DNA of 29,714 nucleotides from a virus (IMGVR_UViG_3300031749_000028:1-29714); one strand, 5' to 3'; positions 15,018-22,327 are shown, numbered from the stretch's first letter. The notes: generated by a model not told the origin, from the letters alone. Translations and numbers: made by a program.

Positions 15018-15761
15018 ATGGCATGCCGATTTCTTTATACGAACATTTGGGATGTGGGAACAATTACCGCAGCCACCGAAGCTTCAGGCTATCCCGGGTC
15101 TAATACCCAGCATCGATGGCATCTAAAGAGTTGGCGGTCAATGACAATAACTCAGGACCAATGGGTTAAATCAACGCTTGACTCTCAAAAATCGGCCCAA
15201 GCGGTAGTCATTTTTGCGAATAATTTAGATTTAATAAGTTCAGATAAAAAATTATATTTCCAAGGGAGTAATGATAACTTCTCTTCAGTTCCGCTTAATT
15301 TAGCCTGGCAGTCTCCATCATATTGTCAGGTTCAATTTTTTAATCAGCAAAGCTATCAATATTATAGGGTATATATTTTGGCCAATAGCTCAAGACAATC
15401 ATTTTTTAGCATTGGTAGAATATTTTGTGGCACTTATTTTGAGCCTCAAAGATATTTTGCTGACCGCAGTATAAAACTTATCGACCCGAGCCCAATTCAT
15501 TATTCAGAGTCAGGGCAGATTGTTACGTTGCTAAAAACAAAATACCGAGAGATGACTTATACTTTTTTTGTTAATGATAGTGATAAGGCCGGGTTTGAAT
15601 TATTATATCAAAAGGTCGGTAACTGGAAAGAATTTTTCTTCTGTGAAGATACATCTAACCCCAATAACACAACCTATTATGTGCGAATTGCTGGTTTTTC
15701 GATGCGCCAGATTCATAAAAATTATTGGGAAATTCAAATTACGCTTGAGCAACTGAGATGA
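15018..15761 (+). CDS. Distal tail (Dit-like) protein
   Basis: Predicted product of 247 residues directly after the tape measure, where the distal tail hub protein lies. The N-terminal ~150 residues look like a beta-sandwich of the galactose-binding/discoidin type, with SDKKLYFQGSNDNFSS and YYRVYILANSS. The C-terminal part (TLLKTKYREMTYTFFVN, then YYVRIAGFSMRQIHKNYWEIQITLEQL) resembles the strand-rich belt domain of Dit proteins. It would form the ring joining tube and tip; the sandwich may bind host glycans. It overlaps the hub gene by ATGA. Confidence 0.72.
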   Translation: MACRFLYTNIWDVGTITAATEASGYPGSNTQHRWHLKSWRSMTITQDQWVKSTLDSQKSAQAVVIFANNLDLISSDKKLYFQGSNDNFSSVPLNLAWQSPSYCQVQFFNQQSYQYYRVYILANSSRQSFFSIGRIFCGTYFEPQRYFADRSIKLIDPSPIHYSESGQIVTLLKTKYREMTYTFFVNDSDKAGFELLYQKVGNWKEFFFCEDTSNPNNTTYYVRIAGFSMRQIHKNYWEIQITLEQLR

Positions 15762-17983
15762 CCTGGAATGTAGATGTCGACCGGCTTATTATTGCCGAGC
15801 TTTATCTTGCCGAGGAAATTAATCTAAGACCCTGGGTGCAGACAGCCGGTCAAATATATACTTTTCAAACGGCAATTTCTGACCTCAACTTTTCAGAAAT
15901 AAGCTCGATTCGTGAAATCAAGGAGAATGGGTCTTCTTATGCGGCCAAATCTTCAATCGCTGAGGTTGAAGCCACGGCTTCATCCTATTACGTCGATTAT
16001 AATAACAAACAATTATATGTTCATACCTCAACCGGTGAATCGCCATCGACGCAGGTTTCGAGCGAATATAAATTTTGCATTCTCATGTTTTTCTGGATGG
16101 GCCTCGCTTCAGGCTTACGGGAGGATGGGGAATCAGCTTTCCCGATTCAGGGAAATTCAAGCAATGTTTTTTATCAACCAATAATTAAAGAGCCGCCCGA
16201 ACTAACGCTTGCTGTAGGCGAATATCACTCGGGGGCAATGCGAGCAGATATGGGTGAGCTTAAGCTCGTCCCTTCTCAATGGCTTCTTTTGGCCCTTAAA
16301 AAATGGATTTTCGAAGGGAAAGAAATAATTGTTAAGGTGGCGAAACCCGGAGATTCTTATTCTTCACTCCAGATCGTTTCGAGAGGCTATATAAAAAACA
16401 TATCAAAAAAAGAGGATGGAATTTCACTGGAAATTGAAGATAGGCGAAATATAGAGCTTGGAGATATTCCGCCCCAAACCTTTTCTCTCTTAACTTATCC
16501 GAATATGGAGGCCCGCTATGACGGCCAGCCAATTCCGATTCCATTTGGACAGGTTGAAAATATCATCCCGATTTTAATCAATTCTTCAACCAGGCGGTAT
16601 AAGGTTTCGCCTTATGCTATTGATTCGTTTCTTTGGGTCAAAAAGGACGGGAATCTATTAACACCAGAGGTTGATTATACGGCATATCCTGATTCCGGAG
16701 AATTTACCTTGGCAGCCGACCCCGGAAACTCCCTTATTACATGCGGAGTCAAAGGTATAAAGATTTCTTATTTTGGTGGGACCGCGGCCTTTTCGGAAAA
16801 TGTGGCAAATGTTTTATATTTCATTTTGACTACGCTTTGCGGGATTGATTCATCTAATCTTGACCAGTCTTCTTTTAATGCCCTTCAATCGGCCCGAACC
16901 CAACAATTATCGTGGTGGTTTGCTCCATCTCAAAAACAACCGGCCACCGAGGCAATAAGGCGAATGATGGCAACATTTCTTTTTCATCTCGTTGCCAGGC
17001 CGGATGGGAAATATTATGTCAAATATTTCGAGCCGGGGGAAACCGGATCCACCGAATTTAAAACAGAAGATATAATTAAATTGGACGATTTCAGGGAAGA
17101 TTATGATTCAATTTATTCTTCCGTTGTCATTCTTTACGATTTCAACCCCCAGACCGGTGAATGGAAAAGAATAGAAAAATCAGACCCAAAAACTGAATAT
17201 CGATATAAAAAGAAAAACAGCCTGGTCATAGAGAGCTTGTTGCGAGATTCGGCAGAGGCCGAAGCCCTGGCTGAAAAATATCTGAAAATGTACCGCAATC
17301 CCGTTCGCAGATTAAATTTATCACTTCAGCCACTGGCCTATGACCTGAAGCCGGCGGATAAAATCAAAATATCAAAGTTGATTTATCCAGAAGGAACGCC
17401 TCTATATCTTCTGGAGAATGCTGTGTATATAATTTTAGAATCGAGAATAAATTTCGCCAATCCTTTTGCCGAAATTCAAGCCATTGATTTAAGCCAGGCG
17501 GCGGGCGCCGTTCATTCCGATGTCGTCCATAAAGACTCGCACGGGGATTCGCATTCCGATGTGGCTCATGGAGATGTGGCTCATGGAGATGAAACTTATA
17601 ACGATTATAATGATACACCTCATTCCGATTCGCATTCCGATTCGCATTCAGACCAAGCTCATCAAGATATTCCCCACGAAGATTCCCATGAGGATTCGGC
17701 TCATTTAGACTATACGCACAGTGACCACGACGATCATTATGATGACCCTCTATATGACGATTGGAACGATTATGTCCATGATGATGTGGCCCATACAGAC
17801 TCATATGCCGACAGCCATACAGATTCGCCCCACCTGGATTCACATGAAGATTCATATTCCGACGTTGCCCATGAAGATGTCTCCCATACAGATTATTCAG
17901 ATTCGCCCCATTCAGATACGTCCCATGAAGATTCTCATTCTGATTCTCATTCTGATACTCCGCATATTGACTCGTGGTATTGA
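15758..17983 (+). CDS. Tail tip/hub protein with C-terminal aromatic-x-Asp repeat domain
   Basis: Predicted product of 741 residues. Residues 1 to about 580 look like a baseplate hub/tail-associated protein: beta-rich, with an ALAEKYLKMYRNPVRRLNLSLQPLAYDLKPADKI-type segment (quoted in part) common in hub domains, and located after Dit. Residues 586-741 are entirely different. About 35 copies of [H/Y/W]-x-D are spaced 4 or 5 residues apart, typically HSDS, HEDS or HGDVA, with no Cys and only one Lys, ending HIDSWY. This domain is strongly acidic and His-rich. The radical SAM gene begins 10 bases after the stop, so the domain is its obvious candidate substrate; metal binding is an alternative role. 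Confidence 0.85.
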   Translation: MTWNVDVDRLIIAELYLAEEINLRPWVQTAGQIYTFQTAISDLNFSEISSIREIKENGSSYAAKSSIAEVEATASSYYVDYNNKQLYVHTSTGESPSTQVSSEYKFCILMFFWMGLASGLREDGESAFPIQGNSSNVFYQPIIKEPPELTLAVGEYHSGAMRADMGELKLVPSQWLLLALKKWIFEGKEIIVKVAKPGDSYSSLQIVSRGYIKNISKKEDGISLEIEDRRNIELGDIPPQTFSLLTYPNMEARYDGQPIPIPFGQVENIIPILINSSTRRYKVSPYAIDSFLWVKKDGNLLTPEVDYTAYPDSGEFTLAADPGNSLITCGVKGIKISYFGGTAAFSENVANVLYFILTTLCGIDSSNLDQSSFNALQSARTQQLSWWFAPSQKQPATEAIRRMMATFLFHLVARPDGKYYVKYFEPGETGSTEFKTEDIIKLDDFREDYDSIYSSVVILYDFNPQTGEWKRIEKSDPKTEYRYKKKNSLVIESLLRDSAEAEALAEKYLKMYRNPVRRLNLSLQPLAYDLKPADKIKISKLIYPEGTPLYLLENAVYIILESRINFANPFAEIQAIDLSQAAGAVHSDVVHKDSHGDSHSDVAHGDVAHGDETYNDYNDTPHSDSHSDSHSDQAHQDIPHEDSHEDSAHLDYTHSDHDDHYDDPLYDDWNDYVHDDVAHTDSYADSHTDSPHLDSHEDSYSDVAHEDVSHTDYSDSPHSDTSHEDSHSDSHSDTPHIDSWY
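17513..17980 (+). repeat. Coding repeat array for aromatic-x-Asp units
   Basis: About 468 bases encode the [HYW]-x-D repeats. At the DNA level the units are variants of CAT-NNN-GAT/GAC-(TCG/GTG), with short perfect duplications. For example, GATGTGGCTCATGGA is repeated in tandem near 17559-17589, and CATTCCGATTCG recurs at 17631-17648. Units alternate between 12 and 15 bases, so the array can grow or shrink by slippage without losing frame. The spread of third-base differences indicates that most units are old rather than freshly copied. Confidence 0.9.
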
Positions 17984-17992
17984 GGAGATGGC

Positions 17993-19144
17993 ATGATTAG
18001 CATTAAGCCAATCGAGTGTAATGGATATTGTGCCTCATGTTATGAGGCGAAAATTAGGGAAACTGGATTTTACCCACGATTTGATTTTTGTGCGCTGAAA
18101 GAAGCTCTAAAGAAATTAATTGAACAGTTAAAACCAGATTCAGAGGTTCCGTGTCTTCACGGTGGCGAGCCCTTATTAATTCCCAAAAATCAGCTTGAGG
18201 AGCTTCTGCGGATTGTATATCAAAGGTTCGGCCGAACCTCAATTCAGACCAATGGATTATTGATAGATGATGACCATATAGAGCTTTTCAAGAAGTATAA
18301 AACGGCGGTCGGAATTAGTCTTGATGGGGACACGCCTGAGCTTAATTATGGTCGGTTAAACGCTCTGAATTTATCGCCTGAGAAAAGAATTGAATTAACC
18401 TTAAGGGTTATAAAAAATATAGCGAAATTGAGGGATGCTAACGTTAACATTTCAATTATCTGCTTATTGCGAAGGTATAATGCCTTGCCCGATAAAATTC
18501 CCGAATTGCTACGATTTTTATTTAGATTAAGAGATGAATTTGGCATTTTCTCGGTCAGGCTAAATGAAGCTATTGTATATGATGAAAAATTGCGCCCTCA
18601 AGAGGAGCTGACGGGTAAGGAATTAGGCCAGGCCTGGATTGTTATATATGAGGCAATGAAAACGGATTGCCGGTTTGATTGGAGGCCGCCGCTTGATTTT
18701 GTAAATAAGCTGTTGGGAAAACCGGCTGTATGCGTCCTGAATCAATGCGATGTCTGGTCAACTGCGGCTGAGGTCTGTATTATAGGGGATGGCTCATTGG
18801 GTTGCTGTCTTCACGGCGGGGCGGCGATTGATGGGATTCAAGCCCTAAGAGCCGAAAAATCCGGGGTTGAAAGATATGAGATTTTGCCTCAAATTCCCCA
18901 GGATGAAGGTGGTTGTCAAGGCTGCCATTTTTGGCTCTATTGTTATGGCGGGTGTCCCGGGGCTGGAATCGATAACGACTGGCGAAATAAGACAAGGTTT
19001 TGCGAAGGCTATAAGATGCTATATGAGCATATATTAAGCGACTCGATTTTTAGGCTCAAGATGATTGAGGGCAAGGCCGAATCAATACAGACCGGCCATC
19101 AAGATTGGCATGGAGACAGACCTCATGGAGACCATAGCGATTAA
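17993..19144 (+). CDS. Radical SAM/SPASM peptide maturase with His-x-Asp tail
   Basis: Predicted product of 383 residues; ATG 17993 follows AGGAG. The radical SAM [4Fe-4S] motif C9-x3-C13-x2-C16 is at the N-terminus, with the SAM-binding G57-G58-E59 (LHGGEPLL) and ISLDGDTPELNYGR. The C-terminal SPASM-type auxiliary-cluster region has C308, C311, C317, C321 and C337 (GCQGCHFWLYCYGGCP...FCEGYK), plus earlier candidate ligands in CVLNQC and GCCLHGG. SPASM proteins mostly modify ribosomal peptides or proteins. The last 16 residues (368-383) are GHQDWHGDRPHGDHSD, the same repeat type as in the hub protein just upstream. The reaction is not known; cross-linking or epimerisation of the hub repeats is inferred. 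Confidence 0.92.
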   Translation: MISIKPIECNGYCASCYEAKIRETGFYPRFDFCALKEALKKLIEQLKPDSEVPCLHGGEPLLIPKNQLEELLRIVYQRFGRTSIQTNGLLIDDDHIELFKKYKTAVGISLDGDTPELNYGRLNALNLSPEKRIELTLRVIKNIAKLRDANVNISIICLLRRYNALPDKIPELLRFLFRLRDEFGIFSVRLNEAIVYDEKLRPQEELTGKELGQAWIVIYEAMKTDCRFDWRPPLDFVNKLLGKPAVCVLNQCDVWSTAAEVCIIGDGSLGCCLHGGAAIDGIQALRAEKSGVERYEILPQIPQDEGGCQGCHFWLYCYGGCPGAGIDNDWRNKTRFCEGYKMLYEHILSDSIFRLKMIEGKAESIQTGHQDWHGDRPHGDHSD

Positions 19145-19973
19145 AGTCGGAAATTATTATCGGATTGTTTGGCTATCCCAAAAGGCCAAAAATGCCTGGG
19201 CGGGCGTATTAGCAGATTTGAGCCGAGATATTTTTGCGCTTGAAATAGAAACAGTCAAACGAGGACTTAGGCCGGCAAGCTGGCAAACCGTCGATGAAAA
19301 ACAATATCTGGGTCTGGCCAGGGCCTGGGTTGATGATGGGCTTGTTTCGCTTCCGGTCAGATATTCCCGGAAATGCGACGGCTTTGCTCATTATCATGAA
19401 GAGCCGAAATTGGGGGAGGCTAAGAATATATCAGTCATAATTAGCAAGGACATTGCCATAGCCAGAGAATTTGTCGGAGCATATGAACGGGGAGACCATG
19501 ATACACAAGGGAAACTTCTTGGCTATCCCGAATGCTGTCGCAAGGCCTTTGCCGAAAGATGGCAGGCCGGATATTTTGACCCAATATGGCAGGCGGCAGA
19601 AGCGACACCAGCGGAGCGAGTAATGAAAAAATCAGAAACCAAAATATGGCTTGTTCCCCATGCTTTCTCAAATCCGATATTACGTTATGCCGGGATTCGG
19701 GTCTCATTTCATATTCCCTGCTCCTTTGCCTGTGAGAACTCAATAGAGATGGCTCAAAAATATTTTGATATTTACCGCCTGATTTCTCCTAATTATCCCT
19801 TAATGGAAGCTCTGTTGAGAATGCCGGTAAGCTGGGATTGCTATCACGGATTAGCGGTAATAAAAACACCAATATTTTATCTCATCATTGGTTCTGTTCC
19901 CGCAAAGAAAAAATATATCGTGGAATGCGATGGCGATTTTATTCCAAAAGAGGGGATAAAATGTTTCTCTTAA
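19125..19973 (+). CDS. LGYPxCC/HxPCxxxC protein, candidate partner of the radical SAM enzyme
   Basis: Predicted product of 282 residues from ATG 19125; GGAG at 19112-19115 lies nine bases upstream, inside the codons for the HGD repeats of the radical SAM tail. ATG 19110 is an in-frame alternative. Two motifs stand out: LGYPECCRKAF (132-142) and SFHIPCSFAC (H196, C199, C203). Together the four Cys and His could hold a metal or Fe-S cluster. The LGYPxCC...HxPCs combination resembles DUF483-like proteins of unknown function, from memory. The 20-base overlap with the radical SAM gene implies coupled synthesis and a shared task. Confidence 0.8.
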   Translation: METIAIKVGNYYRIVWLSQKAKNAWAGVLADLSRDIFALEIETVKRGLRPASWQTVDEKQYLGLARAWVDDGLVSLPVRYSRKCDGFAHYHEEPKLGEAKNISVIISKDIAIAREFVGAYERGDHDTQGKLLGYPECCRKAFAERWQAGYFDPIWQAAEATPAERVMKKSETKIWLVPHAFSNPILRYAGIRVSFHIPCSFACENSIEMAQKYFDIYRLISPNYPLMEALLRMPVSWDCYHGLAVIKTPIFYLIIGSVPAKKKYIVECDGDFIPKEGIKCFS

Positions 19974-20452
19974 AAGCCGATTTTGAAAAAGAAATTAAAA
20001 GAATTAACAGCTTGCTTAACCGTATATTAAGGAGCCATGAGGCTAAGGTTAGGGCCTATCTCGGTTCAAGCCAATTAAATATTCCCAATGCTACCTGGAC
20101 AAGGATTAAATTAAATACTGTATTTTACGATACCAAAGGCGGCTTTGATACCGCTAATAATTATTATGTCATTCCGGTTTCTGGTTTTTACCTTGCTGTT
20201 GCCCGTGTAACATGGGCTAATATCCAGGCGGGACGATATATTGTTTCTATTAATGATGGTTCAGATAGAACTATTCATGAAGACCAACTTTCGACAGTGA
20301 ATAATTATATAGCCTTTAGCTTTTCAGACATTCTTTTTTTGAACAAAGGGAGCAATGTGGCCTTATATGCATATCAAAATACAGGGGGAAATACCCCGGG
20401 GATCCTTGCGGGAATAGCAAGAACTTTTTTGGCTTTATTATTAATTGAATGA
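19961..20452 (+). CDS. C1q/TNF-like tail fibre or receptor-binding protein
   Basis: Predicted product of 163 residues from ATG 19961, after AGGGG, overlapping the previous stop by 13 bases. Residues 1 to about 30 are a helical coil (FEKEIKRINSLLNRILRS), fit for trimerisation. The rest is a jelly-roll with C1q-like features: TWTRIKLNTVFYDTKGGFD, YYVIPVSGFYLAVARVTW, GRYIVSIND, IAFSFSDILFLNKGSNVALYAYQN and a hydrophobic end. C1q-like trimers serve as receptor-binding heads in many phages. Position after the tail tip fits this. Direct receptor data cannot be had from the sequence. Confidence 0.75.
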   Translation: MFLLKADFEKEIKRINSLLNRILRSHEAKVRAYLGSSQLNIPNATWTRIKLNTVFYDTKGGFDTANNYYVIPVSGFYLAVARVTWANIQAGRYIVSINDGSDRTIHEDQLSTVNNYIAFSFSDILFLNKGSNVALYAYQNTGGNTPGILAGIARTFLALLLIE

Positions 20453-20593
20453 TGTGTTACACAATCTTGACCAAAAATTGACCAAAAAAGCGAAAAAAGT
20501 GAATTTTATTGAAATAAATTGAAAGTATATGCAAAATAAATCTTATTGAAAATAAAAGAAAATCAAGATATTTAAGACAGGATTAAGAAATGA
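20453..20593 (+). other. AT-rich intergenic region with 11-bp direct repeat
   Basis: No gene is seen in these ~140 bases. A near-palindrome TGTGTTACACA (20453-20463) directly follows the upstream stop. It is followed by a perfect tandem repeat TTGACCAAAAA (20467-20477 and 20478-20488) and then AT-rich sequence. TTGACC resembles a -35 box but no convincing -10 lies at 16-18 bases. The repeat spacing of one helical turn would suit a bound protein. A separate promoter for the glycosidase gene is possible but unproven. Confidence 0.5.
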
Positions 20594-20623
20594 CTGACTG
20601 AGCTAATAAACCTCAAGCGGCAA

Positions 20624-20779
20624 TTGGCGGAAAACATAATCAAACAAGCTCAGGATGAATATTTTAGAACACTCACTTTAGTGATGAAAGAATTGGGAAT
20701 ACCAGAGGAAGAATTTTCCCAATGGAAGCTGGAGGAAGATAAATTTGTTAAGCAAGAATTGGAAAAAGAACAAAAATGA
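20624..20779 (+). CDS. Small acidic helical protein, start uncertain
   Basis: The frame is open from a stop at 20591 to TGA 20777-20779, which overlaps the next ATG as ATGA, arguing for translational coupling. From TTG 20624 it gives 51 residues, highly charged and helical, ending EEDKFVKQELEKEQK. CTG 20594, preceded by AGGA at 20579-20582, or ATG 20684 are alternative starts. No family is recognised. It was probably missed by standard gene finders because it lacks an early ATG. Confidence 0.45.
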   Translation: MAENIIKQAQDEYFRTLTLVMKELGIPEEEFSQWKLEEDKFVKQELEKEQK

Positions 20780-22029
20780 ATATCCGGAAATGGCTCTGTA
20801 AAATATTCAAAAGTAGGCTGATTGCGAGCTTGCTTAACTGCGACCGATATAAACCAAAACCTCCAAAACCACCAGAACCGCCAGAGCCAAAGCCAATAAA
20901 AATCAAGGTTCAAGTCTGTAAGGAATCGGGCCTAATTCCTAACCCTTATTGTCCTGAAGTGATTGAAGAGGAGTTTGAGATTGGAGATGAGCCGCGAGAG
21001 GTATGCTCAATTCATCATGCACCAGAGCCAAAGTTTAAGCGCTATGTTTTTGCCGCTGATATCATGACTGCTGAGGGTGATTGGAAAAATTTTCTTCGGC
21101 AATGCGCTGAGGCTAAAGCTGATGGTATAAGGATGTTCGCTGTGTATGGGTGGTTTGGAAATGTTTCAAGCCCCTGGAAACAGATTGGCACCTGGCATGC
21201 GGATTATGACGACGCCCCAGAATTGCCCTTTTATGACCTGCGGCAATATGATGAAAAATGGTGGCAAAAATTCAGAGAAATTCTTTGCTATTGCCGGGGC
21301 CTTAGTCTTGAGGTTATTATTTCTCTCGATGATTTTTGCTCATTAAAATTAGACGGATGGGAAAAATATTGGCATCCGGTTTTATCATCAGCCCCGGACA
21401 GAGATATGAAAAATCCAGGTGTTAACCGTTTTCCTAATGGCTATTGGGGGATAGGTGATAATACGATTGAACCGTTTCTGAAAATATATAGAAAAGATAT
21501 AATTTCGGAAATACAAAAAACTGGCGTCAAATATTGGATTGAGACGATGAATGAATATGATGCTCTCGATTGGCCTGATGATTATATGATTATGTGGCAT
21601 GATAGAGTCGTTCGGGAGCTTATCGATTATGGTGTGCCAAGAGAGAGAATAATCGCCTCACCCGGGCGATGTTGGCAAAATATCGCTGGCCAGGTGGGAA
21701 TCCTTTCGATTCATTGCGTAGTGAAAGACTGGCAAGTGCCAGACCTGCCCTGGCCCCATGATAGGGTGATGATTTCGGGAGATGGGGGATATGATGGCTC
21801 TGGAAGAGCGAACCAAAAGGGCGGCCGGGGGCTGGGCCTCAAAGACGTCCCAGCGCTGGCAAAAAGGTTAAAAGAGCTCGGTTATTATGCCTATGAATAT
21901 ATGGACCAAGGGATGTATTTTAAGGATGACAATCGAGCTAACCTTGATGATTTTGACCCCGAGCCACTAATCGCCCTATATGAAAATTCCTTCCATCCTA
22001 CTGGAAGCGAAAGGAGAAAAAATGAATAA
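20776..22029 (+). CDS. Tail-associated TIM-barrel glycosidase-like protein with PBP-type C-x-SG module
   Basis: Predicted product of 417 residues. Residues 26-40 are a proline/lysine-rich linker. Residues 48-80 read C48-KESG-x-IPN-x-YCP...EIGDEP...C77-SIHH. This matches the small Cys-containing module found at the C-terminus of class A penicillin-binding proteins. From about residue 88 a (beta/alpha)8-barrel-like domain follows. WIETMNEY (N259-E260) looks like the clan GH-A acid/base Asn-Glu, and a late YAYEYMDQG could hold the nucleophile. It may degrade host capsule, exopolysaccharide or wall glycans at the tail tip. Substrate and activity are inferred. Confidence 0.72.
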   Translation: MNIRKWLCKIFKSRLIASLLNCDRYKPKPPKPPEPPEPKPIKIKVQVCKESGLIPNPYCPEVIEEEFEIGDEPREVCSIHHAPEPKFKRYVFAADIMTAEGDWKNFLRQCAEAKADGIRMFAVYGWFGNVSSPWKQIGTWHADYDDAPELPFYDLRQYDEKWWQKFREILCYCRGLSLEVIISLDDFCSLKLDGWEKYWHPVLSSAPDRDMKNPGVNRFPNGYWGIGDNTIEPFLKIYRKDIISEIQKTGVKYWIETMNEYDALDWPDDYMIMWHDRVVRELIDYGVPRERIIASPGRCWQNIAGQVGILSIHCVVKDWQVPDLPWPHDRVMISGDGGYDGSGRANQKGGRGLGLKDVPALAKRLKELGYYAYEYMDQGMYFKDDNRANLDDFDPEPLIALYENSFHPTGSERRKNE

Positions 22030-22144
22030 ATGCCAGTGGTGTAAAGGTAGGCTTCTTCCCCCGCAAACGAGGGGGGAGGCCATCGAATTTGAATGCCATC
22101 GGTGGGCACATACGGGCCGGTGGCGAAACCAAGGGGATAGTTAA
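22022..22144 (+). CDS. Small zinc-finger-like protein (40 residues)
   Basis: ATG 22022 has AAGGAG (22011-22016) five bases upstream and overlaps the glycosidase stop by 8 bases. The product has C-x2-C (CQWC) followed by a second C-H...H group (FECHRWAHTGRW), consistent with a single zinc-binding finger. This would be the last gene of the late module. The antisense strand of this stretch carries the truncated helix-turn-helix frame's downstream extension. Function is unknown; many phages make such small zinc-binding proteins that bind host factors. Confidence 0.6.
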   Translation: MNKCQWCKGRLLPPQTRGEAIEFECHRWAHTGRWRNQGDS

Positions 22145-22238
22145 TTAGATTGGCGAGGGCTTGCTGGGTAAGGCCCCTTTTAATTCTTGCCCGCCTTATC
22201 AATATCCCAAATTCTCGCTTATCCATTCTTATAGTCAT
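22140..22238 (-). pseudogene. Truncated XRE-type helix-turn-helix repressor fragment
   Basis: The minus strand from ATG 22238 encodes 33 residues whose core, FGILIRRARIKRGLTQQALANLI, matches helices 1-2 of Cro/CI/XRE DNA-binding domains, in part quoted here. The recognition helix that should follow is absent; the frame then runs antisense through the zinc-finger gene as unlikely protein. No SD precedes the start. It faces away from the early promoter, just where a temperate phage keeps its repressor. Best read as the remnant of a lost immunity region. It is the only convincing minus-strand coding signal. Confidence 0.6.
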
Positions 22239-22272
22239 AATTTAAGGATTTTTAAAAAGAATGAAATTGAAG

Positions 22273-22298
22273 ATTTCCAAAAAATTTCAAAAAAGCAC
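22273..22298 (+). promoter_or_regulatory. Phased A-tracts upstream of the early promoter (UP-like element)
   Basis: Two near-identical 11-base units, ATTTCCAAAAA (22273-22283) and ATTTCAAAAAA (22284-22294), sit directly upstream of the -35 box. A-tracts spaced one helical turn apart bend DNA and, in this position, can act as an UP element for the RNA polymerase alpha subunit or as paired operator half-sites. Confidence 0.45.
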
Positions 22299-22327
22299 TT
22301 GACAATTGCTTTTATTTTGCTTATTAT
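22299..22327 (+). promoter_or_regulatory. Sigma70-type early promoter
   Basis: TTGACA (22299-22304), a 17-base spacer and TATTAT (22322-22327) form a near-consensus sigma70 promoter. Transcription would start near 22334, giving a very short leader that carries AGAGG just before ATG 22346. It fires into the early/replication module, all on the + strand, and is the best promoter in the window. Confidence 0.85.

Noticed and set aside
17364-17855. Minus-strand open frame rich in His, Arg and Asn opposite the repeats
   Set aside because: It is a by-product of the repeated codons on the + strand; it has no SD and is antisense to a well-supported tail gene.
17513-17980. RTX-type calcium-binding repeats or a collagen-like fibre
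   Set aside because: RTX units are GGxGxDxxx and collagen is G-x-y; here Gly is sparse and the fixed residues are aromatic and Asp at i and i+2.
17721-17996. Second + frame across the repeats (Met/Ile/Thr-rich)
   Set aside because: Out-of-frame reading of the same CAT/GAT repeats; composition is unlike a real protein.
15758-20452. Diversity-generating retroelement acting on the tail tip
   Set aside because: No reverse transcriptase, no template/variable repeat pair and no C-type-lectin-like variable domain were seen.
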